7,415 nt of DNA from Cacconaster sp045617505. Lineage in GTDB: Bacteria > Bacteroidota > Bacteroidia > Bacteroidales > UBA932. The position numbers and the translations under genes are program-made. The notes beneath the pieces were generated by a model that worked only from the letters and a program-made list of their open reading frames with translations, did no database searches and was not told the origin of the DNA. The stretch spans positions 1-7,415 of the forward strand of contig JAZLIS010000084.1 of the NCBI GenBank assembly GCA_045617505.1. The letters are read 5' to 3'. Position 1 is the first letter of the stretch. Every line of letters starts with the position of its first letter. This document shows, in pieces, positions 1-6,303 of the stretch.

Positions 1-36
1 TCTGCGGAAGATGAAGTAATTTTGCTCATGAAGTAA
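1..36 (+). CDS. 3' end of an upstream gene (partial, unidentified)
   Basis: Reading from base 1, one frame stays open for eleven codons (SAEDEVILLMK) and stops at TAA 34-36; the other two + strand frames close within the first 20 bases. The peptide has a plausible soluble C-terminal composition. It is too short to identify, and coding status is inferred only from the open frame and the gene-dense context. The last codon and the stop fall inside the left arm of an 11-bp inverted repeat. The 9-mer ATGAAGTAA occurs twice here (11-19 and 28-36), in different frames. Confidence 0.4.
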   Translation, partial: SAEDEVILLMK

Positions 37-41
37 AGGAA

Positions 42-78
42 AAATGTTTTTTGTTTTCGTACCACAAAAATAACATTT
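42..78. repeat. AT-rich hairpin A
   Basis: Bases 42-47 pair with 73-78, then after a two-base bulge (71-72) bases 48-54 pair with 64-70, leaving a nine-base loop at 55-63. This gives 13 base pairs, nearly all A-T. The T-rich left arm and A-rich right arm recall a bidirectional intrinsic terminator, but there is no GC-rich core, so termination strength is doubtful. Confidence 0.35.
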
Positions 79-96
79 AATCCTCTGATTACCAAA
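65..96 (-). promoter_or_regulatory. Candidate Bacteroidetes-type promoter facing left, away from the operon
   Basis: On the - strand, TTTG (96-93) is followed after exactly 20 bases by TATTTTTG (72-65). This matches the -33 TTTG and -7 TAnnTTTG consensus known for the Bacteroides primary sigma factor, with centres 26 bases apart. Initiation would be expected near base 58, producing a transcript antisense to the end of the upstream gene. It lies wholly inside the 31-41/109-119 inverted repeat. If that segment were inverted, the promoter would face the operon and start near base 92. An AT-rich chance match is possible. Confidence 0.4.
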
Positions 97-110
97 TAAT
101 TGTGAGGATT
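79..110. repeat. Hairpin B, AATCCTC / GAGGATT stem
   Basis: AATCCTC (79-85) pairs perfectly with GAGGATT (104-110). A second stem, ATTA (88-91) with TAAT (97-100), closes a five-base loop (92-96), with a small internal loop between the stems. A T-rich run follows at 113-124. This is the most terminator-like hairpin between the upstream gene and the operon, though the T-run is broken by C and A. Its right arm shares bases 109-110 with the outer 11-bp repeat, so both cannot form at full length together. Confidence 0.4.
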
Positions 111-117
111 CCTTTAC

Positions 118-147
118 TTTCTTTATGAATAATTCAGGTTAAATTTG
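118..147 (+). promoter_or_regulatory. Candidate promoter for the four-gene operon
   Basis: TAAATTTG (140-147) matches the Bacteroidetes -7 element TAnnTTTG. The only -33-like sequence is TTTC (118-121), 18 bases upstream, one base off consensus and slightly close. Initiation near base 154 would give a leader of about 75 nt. A second -7-like box, TAGGTTTG (188-195), lies nearer the gene but has no TTTG at the right distance. Either could be the basal promoter. Confidence 0.4.
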
Positions 148-229
148 CGATTCAAACCCAAGCACAATGAATCACACTTCAAGTCCTTAGGTTTGCACGA
201 GTATCGAACTATTTGCATATTATGTGTAT

Positions 230-2455
230 ATGATGAAGTCATGTTATAAAAGGTTGATTGATATGTCTGTGTTTGTCATCACCTTGTTGGCACTGTCATC
301 GTGTCAGGGGAGTATTTCCAGCGACGATGGCCCATTCCCGGGCGGTCCCGACGAGCCGGGTGATATGAAACAGATTTATTTCAAAGCGAGTATGGATGAT
401 TATAGTGTGAAATCGCTCCTGTTTCCGAATGAGGACGAGACCATTTTCCACTCATTATGGGAAACTGGCGACCGCATTTTTCTGCAATATACCCGCAATG
501 GCGTGATGGGATCTACATCATCGGAAGAGTGGGATGAAGGAAACGGGTTCGCTGTTATGCTTCCGGACACAGGTCCGGCAGACTGGGCATACAACGCGCT
601 ATCCCCCGTACCGAATGAGTTTGGCGAGTACAGTTTCAGCAGTGATTGGACGGATGATCCCTTAATGTCTCCCTGCTGTCGCGAAATACTTTGCTCGGAT
701 ACGGTCGAGGTGGACAAGGCCGAACCCGGCAAGGATACACAAGGGAATGACATATCCCTGCATATGCACAGGCTTACCACGGCCATCTATTTTCACGCCA
801 CTTCGAAGGAACTTGCCGGCAATAATGTCAAGTCTGTTTCAATCACGGCCAATGGCAACCAGCCTTTATGGGCGAAATCAATCGTAACCGATGTGGATGA
901 AAGCGGAAATGCCTTCCTGAAACCGGCAGAAAATGCCACGAAGTACAATACCGTAACTTGCAATTATGTTTCCAACAAACCTGATATTGGGGATTTTACC
1001 GTGCTTTTCAATGTGCTTCCTTTCGAGTTTGAAAAACTTGCATTGGTTGTCACTCTTACGGATAACCGTTCGTTTATCATCGAATACAACGGTTCTGGAA
1101 CCTATGAAGCCGGTGAAATTTACATCTTTAGGAAAGAAATCACTACGGCCGGTAACGCCATCATCAAATCTTTCTTGCAGGTGAGCCATGAGCCGTTCTC
1201 CTTCAGTGGTATCATCATATCCGGTGAGGGCAATGCCAACGAAGGATATGGAGAAGATGTGGATATTCCCGCCGAAACCAAAAGCATTTTCGGTCCGGAA
1301 CTGAGCGGAAGTTTTCCTATTCGCTTTCAAGCAGGTGATAGCGTGAGAGTTTTTGACGGTATCAATTCCGCAATATTCAGGGCAAAATCCACTGCAGATG
1401 TAACGGAACTTTACAATGGAGAGATCCGGCAGTCCCTTCAACACCTGATGTTGTACCCGGCCGATGAGGAGGCTTTCGCCAGCATGGGAATGATTTACAC
1501 TAAGATTCCTTCCGTCCAGAAGGCTGTTCCCGGCGGCTTTGACAAACACGCGCTTGTTTCGACGGCGCACAGCAGTTCCGGCAACATTGTTTTCCGGAAT
1601 GCCACAGCGATGCTTCGCTTTTCCACAACTGGACATTGGACTAAAATGGTCCTGACAACGATTAATGACGAGCCTATTGCCGGTGAAGTGTATGTCAATG
1701 CAGAATCCGATGAGGGTGGCATCAGAAAAGTGGAAGGAGGATCCTCCAGTATCACTTTGTTGAATGAGACTGATGAGATTGGCGAGTCCTTCTATCACGT
1801 GTGCATCAAGCCACTGACTTTCGACAATCAGTCCGGATTCATCGTGGAATTCTTTGACGGTGACTTCCCGTTGGAAACCAAGAAGTATAACTTCGGAAGG
1901 ATGTCCCTCAACCGTTCCGAGATAGTGGATATCGGGAAATTCGTTTTTTCAAATGGATGGCGTCCCGGAGAAGTGGCAATGAGAATACTGGATTCCGGCA
2001 ACTACCTCTTTTTCGCGGACTTCAACTGCGGAGCATATTCCGTGAATGAACCCGGGAAACTTTTCACCCGCGAGGAAGCCATAGCTTTCCTTGAAGGAGC
2101 CGGGAACGGATGGCGTCTCCCCACCGCTGAAGAACTTGAGCACCTATGGGCCAATGAAGGCAACAAATATACTTGGAATTGGATATCTGATGATAATTTC
2201 AGGGGATGGACTGTCCATTATGGCTACGAAGAGCATTTCATCTGCCTTCCCGTCCCGAATGATCCGGTATATTACTGGACATCGGACATGTATACTGATG
2301 AGTATAATCTGCTTCATGCAAAAATAGTCAAATATAGCTCAACACAGACTCCGGGTAAGGGCTCCCCCGAATCAAGCTGGATTAATTACTTCCCGGGGGT
2401 CACTTCCGCAAAGCATTATGTCAGAGCTGTGAGAGAAGTTGAACCGGAAAATTGA
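230..2455 (+). CDS. Large fimbrillin-like surface lipoprotein with C-terminal 'WRLPT' domain (possible tip adhesin)
   Basis: The 741-aa product has a lipoprotein signal peptide (Lys3, Lys7, Arg8, hydrophobic stretch 14-22, lipobox LSSC with Cys25). Acidic residues soon after the cysteine (SSDDG) resemble the surface-export signals of Bacteroidetes lipoproteins. Residues about 46-310 and 325-575 each look fimbrillin-like (Mfa-like). Each carries the aromatic-x-x-GD-x-[IV] signature (WETGDRI at 78-84; FQAGDSVRVFDG at 366-377), and the second also has a TKS segment near 350. Residues about 583-736 form a different domain with GWRLPTAEE (627-635), YWTSD (682-686) and YVRAVRE (730-736), as in Fib_succ_major/DUF1566-type lectin-like folds. 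Adhesion is inferred from this layout. The start is ATG 230 or 233, with GTG 224 possible; ATG 263 would lose the positive residues of the signal peptide. No Shine-Dalgarno is seen. First gene of the operon. Confidence 0.8.
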   Translation: MMKSCYKRLIDMSVFVITLLALSSCQGSISSDDGPFPGGPDEPGDMKQIYFKASMDDYSVKSLLFPNEDETIFHSLWETGDRIFLQYTRNGVMGSTSSEEWDEGNGFAVMLPDTGPADWAYNALSPVPNEFGEYSFSSDWTDDPLMSPCCREILCSDTVEVDKAEPGKDTQGNDISLHMHRLTTAIYFHATSKELAGNNVKSVSITANGNQPLWAKSIVTDVDESGNAFLKPAENATKYNTVTCNYVSNKPDIGDFTVLFNVLPFEFEKLALVVTLTDNRSFIIEYNGSGTYEAGEIYIFRKEITTAGNAIIKSFLQVSHEPFSFSGIIISGEGNANEGYGEDVDIPAETKSIFGPELSGSFPIRFQAGDSVRVFDGINSAIFRAKSTADVTELYNGEIRQSLQHLMLYPADEEAFASMGMIYTKIPSVQKAVPGGFDKHALVSTAHSSSGNIVFRNATAMLRFSTTGHWTKMVLTTINDEPIAGEVYVNAESDEGGIRKVEGGSSSITLLNETDEIGESFYHVCIKPLTFDNQSGFIVEFFDGDFPLETKKYNFGRMSLNRSEIVDIGKFVFSNGWRPGEVAMRILDSGNYLFFADFNCGAYSVNEPGKLFTREEAIAFLEGAGNGWRLPTAEELEHLWANEGNKYTWNWISDDNFRGWTVHYGYEEHFICLPVPNDPVYYWTSDMYTDEYNLLHAKIVKYSSTQTPGKGSPESSWINYFPGVTSAKHYVRAVREVEPEN

Positions 2456-3363
2456 TGAAAATTATGAATAAATCATTTATTATAATTTCGATGATTGTCG
2501 CACTTGCAGGCTGTACTGACATCTCGATTTCGGAGGATGAAAAACCGGTGGATATGTCTTTCAGAGTCGGCACGGAACATACTGACGGGACGAAGACATT
2601 TCTCGCAACGGGCAATACGGTTCTTTTCTCTCCCGGTGACAGTATCGCCGTGTTTCCGGGGGGAAGCACTTCCGCCGCTTGCTTCCTGGTAGGGAATCAC
2701 TGGGATGCGCAGTCTGTCGTAAATGATGTCATATATGGGCGCATATCTCAGGCGGACCGCTATTATGCCTTTTATCCGTGGACGAATTCAGTATCAATCA
2801 ACACAGGGGCCCGAGAAATATACGCCAGCCTGCCGGCAGAGCAGTACAAACCTTCGATGAGTAAGACATTTGACCCTAAGGCTGCCCTCAGTGTTGGGGT
2901 GTCCGATGCGAACAACTATTTTTATATGATGAACGTAGGTTCCCTAGTCAAAGTTTCCTTCACCGACAGAATATTCGTTGACAAAATCGTGCTTACAAGT
3001 CTGCCGGGATTATCTCCTATAGGAAACCCGCTTGCCGGAGATATAGCGGTTTCCATCCCCGAGGGAGAGACCGAACCTTTATGGCGGTCGGTTGGGAGCA
3101 CTTCGCCATCCGTAACGTTCCATATCGGGGAAGATGGCATAACGGTTGGAGACAAATGTTGTTTCGTCGTACTTCCCGGTATTTACGGTGGCTTGAAACT
3201 TGAGGTGTTTGTTGATGGCGAGCCAAAATACACGCTTATCCATAACAAAATAATCTCACTTGAACGCTCAAGGTCCTATTCGTTCCCTCCTATTGACCCG
3301 AATTATTCCGTAATCGATTTCGTCGAACTGGAGGAGTTGAAAGATGAATATTATGAATGGTAA
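2455..3363 (+). CDS. Fimbrillin-like lipoprotein, single domain
   Basis: The 302-aa product begins at ATG 2455, which overlaps the previous stop as TGATG; this suggests coupled translation. ATG 2464 is an alternative start that keeps the signal. The N-terminus is a clear lipoprotein signal with lipobox LAGC (Cys20), followed by an acidic SEDE stretch compatible with surface export. The mature part opens like a fimbrillin/Mfa-like domain: MSFRVG, then DGTKTF, then the signature FSPGDSIAVFPGG, and later YYAFYPW. A predicted beta-strand core containing LAGDI follows. The protein is shorter than its neighbours and has no obvious extra C-terminal module, so it may be a structural or anchoring subunit; that role is inference. 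Its last 20 bases overlap the next gene. Confidence 0.78.
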   Translation: MKIMNKSFIIISMIVALAGCTDISISEDEKPVDMSFRVGTEHTDGTKTFLATGNTVLFSPGDSIAVFPGGSTSAACFLVGNHWDAQSVVNDVIYGRISQADRYYAFYPWTNSVSINTGAREIYASLPAEQYKPSMSKTFDPKAALSVGVSDANNYFYMMNVGSLVKVSFTDRIFVDKIVLTSLPGLSPIGNPLAGDIAVSIPEGETEPLWRSVGSTSPSVTFHIGEDGITVGDKCCFVVLPGIYGGLKLEVFVDGEPKYTLIHNKIISLERSRSYSFPPIDPNYSVIDFVELEELKDEYYEW

Positions 3364-5005
3364 AATTTTTATAATGGCGACCCTGCTTGCCGCCGCCACA
3401 GCCTGCTCCAGTGAGCAACCCTTGTACGAATCCCTGAAACAAGAAGATGGATTATATTACCTTGAAATCGGCAGCGAAGGAGGGATAACTCCTACTTTTC
3501 TTCAGGAGGAGAACACCAAAGGTGGAGATCCATATTACTCTCAACTTAATATGACTCTTGTCGGTTCGGACGGGAAGGAGTACGTTTTTGTGTATGATGG
3601 CACAAGCCATAAGCCCGAATATCAGGGGAAATGCATCTACAAGGGATCCATCCCTGATAGCCCTGACACTTACCGGGTGATTTATCCGGTACAGAATTCG
3701 GATATTTCCAGCGGAACGGACACGTCATATTTTGCTTTCCGTATTCCCGCGGAGCAAACAGCCGATGCCGCCCACCCCGATGTCTATGACCCTCGGGCAC
3801 TCGTTATGACGGGGCGTTTCAAAATGGACAAGTCCACACGATCATCAGTAGTATTGACTCACAGATGTGCCATAGTCCGTTTTCGTGTGGAAGGAAATTG
3901 GCAGAAGTTCGTTTTCCGCGGTAACGACGGAGAAGTGCTCGCGGGGGATTTTTCCTACAGAAGTACCGCCACATCCGCATCGCGTGAGCCATCAGGCAAA
4001 AATTCGACAAGTGTCACCCTCTACGCAGAAGGCCACTCTCTATACAGATCATATCAGATAGTCGTCTATCCGCAGACTCTTGAAAAAGGCTTCACTCTTG
4101 AAATGTATGCCGACAAAAATTCCACTACTCCGGATAAGGTCATAAATCCTACAAAGCCTATGAATCTGAAGGAAGGAATAATAATGGATATAGGAATGGC
4201 CAATGCGCAGCCAAAGATTTATGTGCGCACCGAAGAAAGTAGTGTCAGCGGAGCAAGGTGGATGACTGACATGGAATTCTCTTGGACACAAAGTCATCGC
4301 CCGATAGCAGGACAGAAGTTCAATTTGTGCGTTTACTGTGAAAAACGTATGGACAAATTGATGGTCGATGACTGGGAACTCCCTATTACTGACGAGTATA
4401 TAGAATTCAATGACGCGCATTATTTCCTATATAGAAAGGAACTGACTCTGAACGAGCCTTGTAGCAGGGAATGCGATGTCAAGTCTTCTGACGGCATAAC
4501 CATACTGGGGCAGATTGCCCTGAATGTTTGCAGCAATATTCCGCAGCCGGCAGACAGGTTGCAGGAAGGTCATATTTATCTTCTATGCTCCGGTGACCAG
4601 TACGTTTCCTTCCGAACAAACAACACGACCCACAAATATGATCGTTCCAACAATGTTACACTAAACTCGACACTTGACGCAGCTTGTGCCCTGGCTATTG
4701 AAGGCGAAGTTGACAAACTGACAGGTGAGGCATGTATGTATATGGCCGGAATTAATGAGTTGGACAGCTATTCTTCAAGACTGTACCTTTCCAAACAGGA
4801 CATCGTTATGGATGATACTGATGGTTCCCGGCAGCCGGTCTATCTTTGCAAAAACAAGAGATATAAGGATGTCTATGCGATATGGAAGGTCAGCGATGGA
4901 ATATTCACCGGCAACGGCTATCACCTGGTTTATGACCGTGACAAACTTCATGCGAATATCAACTCCAACAATTATATTACTCTTAAAGAATTTGTAGAAC
5001 AATGA
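3344..5005 (+). CDS. Lipoprotein with fimbrillin-like N-terminus and unassigned C-terminal modules
   Basis: The 553-aa product starts at ATG 3344, inside the end of the preceding gene. GAGGAG at 3331-3336 sits seven bases upstream, an unusually good Shine-Dalgarno-like match for this phylum, though these bases also encode the preceding protein. ATG 3353 is an alternative start. A signal peptide ends in ATAC (Cys21), a lipobox weaker than in the two upstream genes. Residues about 35-285 resemble a diverged fimbrillin-like domain (YRVIYPV, IPAEQTA, AIVRFRVEGNW, LAGDFS), but the usual GD signature is not clear. Residues about 290-400 look like an all-beta Ig-like segment. Residues about 405-553 have recurring 'YLLCSGDQYVSF', 'YLSKQD' and 'YLCKNKRY' strands that could be a beta-trefoil, at low confidence. 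The order suggests a surface binding protein acting with its neighbours. The stop overlaps the phospholipase start as ATGA. Confidence 0.68.
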   Translation: MNIMNGKIFIMATLLAAATACSSEQPLYESLKQEDGLYYLEIGSEGGITPTFLQEENTKGGDPYYSQLNMTLVGSDGKEYVFVYDGTSHKPEYQGKCIYKGSIPDSPDTYRVIYPVQNSDISSGTDTSYFAFRIPAEQTADAAHPDVYDPRALVMTGRFKMDKSTRSSVVLTHRCAIVRFRVEGNWQKFVFRGNDGEVLAGDFSYRSTATSASREPSGKNSTSVTLYAEGHSLYRSYQIVVYPQTLEKGFTLEMYADKNSTTPDKVINPTKPMNLKEGIIMDIGMANAQPKIYVRTEESSVSGARWMTDMEFSWTQSHRPIAGQKFNLCVYCEKRMDKLMVDDWELPITDEYIEFNDAHYFLYRKELTLNEPCSRECDVKSSDGITILGQIALNVCSNIPQPADRLQEGHIYLLCSGDQYVSFRTNNTTHKYDRSNNVTLNSTLDAACALAIEGEVDKLTGEACMYMAGINELDSYSSRLYLSKQDIVMDDTDGSRQPVYLCKNKRYKDVYAIWKVSDGIFTGNGYHLVYDRDKLHANINSNNYITLKEFVEQ

Positions 5006-6141
5006 GAAGATTCTTTTCAAGCATATTGCTGTTATCCATAACTATTACGACATCTTCTGCTGCCCCTGATGTTCCAAATAATGAATGGATGAGGTATATT
5101 CCTGGCGACACATACGTCTGCACAATGACCATCCCCGGAACGCACGACTCTGCCACGTATGCTCTGAATGCATTCGAGGGAATCTGGGGCAAGTGCCAGC
5201 ACGTAAATCTTACGGACCAGTTCAATCGCGGCGCAAGATTCTTCGATCTCCGGCCGGGTTTATGCGGTTTCGGTTTCGCGGCAGGACCTGTTGATATCAA
5301 TATATTGTGCAGGCGCCAGACTTGCAAGCACGGACCTTTTGATACAGGCGTTCATTTCAAGGATGCTCTGCTGGAACTTGTTGAACTCGTGAAAGTTCAC
5401 CCATCGGAGTTCATTGTTTGTCAGGTGAGTTTTGAAGGGGATTCTGATGGTGCTTCCGATGAACAGGCCAGTTTGATGGCCGCCCACGTGACGGAAAGCA
5501 TCGTAGCACGGGAAAACAGGACGCATTTTGTGGAATATAAACCGGATCTCACTCTTGATGAATGTCGAGGCAAGATTCTCATCATCAATCGTGACCCGTA
5601 TTTTGCCGATAAGGATATAATACTCTCCGAGTGGATAGGAGACGAGACGCACGGAAGGTATAAGAGAAATAATTTCATAAACAAAGGACAGGTTTTCCCC
5701 GTAGGGGCATTCACCTATAATTGGAAAGAAAAAGACTGTAATTTATGCAGTGGAGACAGAAATTCAGGAATCAACCTCACCCCATTCATGGTGCAGGACA
5801 TTGACCATTCTGCGAATGAATTGGAATTGAGAATGAAGACGGCGGATTTTTCATGGACGAGTCTTTACTTTATGGATCGTGATGAATATTTTACCTGGTG
5901 TTTCAACAGCATTGCTGGCTATTATCAGCCTACCGGACCTTTTATGAATTACACCCAGCATGCAGAAAAGATAAGTCCTACCATAATAAATTGGGCAAAA
6001 TCTAAGGTAGAAAATTATTATAGTCAGACCATTGATCCCTGGGGTTGTACCGGAATAGTGATGATGGACTTTCTGGGAGACTATGGCGTGGAAAAATATC
6101 TCATTCAATGCAACAATCTGCAGGATGCTCCGTGCTATTGA
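5002..6141 (+). CDS. Exported phosphatidylinositol-specific phospholipase C (PI-PLC X domain)
   Basis: The 379-aa product should cleave the phosphodiester of phosphatidylinositol-type lipids (or GPI anchors), giving diacylglycerol and an inositol phosphate. A Sec signal peptide covers residues 1-20 (cleavage likely SSA|AP) with no lipobox cysteine, so the enzyme is periplasmic or secreted. The X-domain motifs are in order: PGTHDS (45-50) with His48/Asp49; ARFFDLR (78-84) with Arg84; CKHGPF (108-113) with His110; HPSEFIV (133-139); and GIVMMDF (351-357) with Asp356. By eye these match Bacillus cereus PI-PLC His32/Asp33, Arg69, His82 and Asp274, so it looks active. The mature part has 13 cysteines, many for this family, suggesting disulfides outside the cytoplasm. 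It is last in the operon, joined by a 4-base ATGA overlap. No close match to a named gene is claimed; substrate is unknown. Confidence 0.9.
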   Translation: MRRFFSSILLLSITITTSSAAPDVPNNEWMRYIPGDTYVCTMTIPGTHDSATYALNAFEGIWGKCQHVNLTDQFNRGARFFDLRPGLCGFGFAAGPVDINILCRRQTCKHGPFDTGVHFKDALLELVELVKVHPSEFIVCQVSFEGDSDGASDEQASLMAAHVTESIVARENRTHFVEYKPDLTLDECRGKILIINRDPYFADKDIILSEWIGDETHGRYKRNNFINKGQVFPVGAFTYNWKEKDCNLCSGDRNSGINLTPFMVQDIDHSANELELRMKTADFSWTSLYFMDRDEYFTWCFNSIAGYYQPTGPFMNYTQHAEKISPTIINWAKSKVENYYSQTIDPWGCTGIVMMDFLGDYGVEKYLIQCNNLQDAPCY

Positions 6142-6259
6142 TTATCTGTTAAACCCTAAAGTTCTTACATTGGCCGATTATTTCTTCTGGATATAAAAGA
6201 TTTCTTCGATGCTGTGAGTGTGCCGTTGAGCCAGTAAAGTGTATTTCTCCGTATCAGTT
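6142..6259. other. Convergent intergenic region, no clear terminator
   Basis: The 118 bases between the phospholipase stop and the stop of the convergent ATPase gene contain no convincing GC-rich hairpin with a T-run on either strand. ATTTCTTC occurs twice (6180-6187 and 6200-6207), which looks incidental. Most of the interval is covered by a coding-like open frame on the - strand described separately. Confidence 0.5.
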
Positions 6260-6303
6260 TCACTTATGCCTACGGCTATGGCAGAGCAGGACTCCAGACG
6301 ATT
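6178..6303 (-). pseudogene. Possible C-terminal remnant of an unidentified gene
   Basis: A - strand frame is open from just after TGA (6306-6304) for 41 codons to TAA (6180-6178). It contains no ATG, GTG or TTG early enough to start it. The translation reads like natural protein (for example ISETDTEKYTLLAQRHTHS and then EEIFYIQKK at the end). It overlaps the last 44 bases of the ATPase gene in a different frame. The same frame is also open for about 29 codons upstream of the TGA. It could be the debris of a gene that once lay here, or the original end of a gene disrupted by an indel or stop. I do not recognise the family. Confidence 0.25.

Larger units (their letters stand above)
31..119. repeat. 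11-bp perfect inverted repeat enclosing two hairpins
   Basis: AAGTAAAGGAA (31-41) is perfectly complementary to TTCCTTTACTT (109-119), with a G-T wobble possible at 30/120. Between the arms lie two more self-complementary elements that fill the interval almost completely (42-78 and 79-110). As RNA this could fold as a three-way junction of about 89 nt; as DNA it is an inverted repeat around a short segment carrying a leftward promoter-like sequence. It could end transcription of the upstream gene, form a structured leader or small RNA, or be a recombination site. The sequence does not decide between these, and AT-richness favours some chance pairing. Confidence 0.5.

Noticed and set aside
145..200. 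tRNA-like T-loop (GATTCAAACCC near 149-159), which might mark a tRNA 3' end or attachment site
   Set aside because: The flanking bases do not form a T stem, and no acceptor or anticodon stem can be built around it. CAAACC (153-158) and GGTTTG (190-195) pair, but only as a 6-bp stem with a 31-base loop.
878..1798. Long (306-codon) open frame antisense to the first lipoprotein gene
   Set aside because: It lies entirely within a well-supported gene with signal peptide and domain motifs, has no recognisable domain and a patchy composition; it is a by-product of codon use on the other strand.
6142..6259. Intrinsic terminator between the convergent genes
   Set aside because: No stem of useful strength followed by a T-run was found on either strand; the short ATTTCTTC repeat is direct, not inverted.
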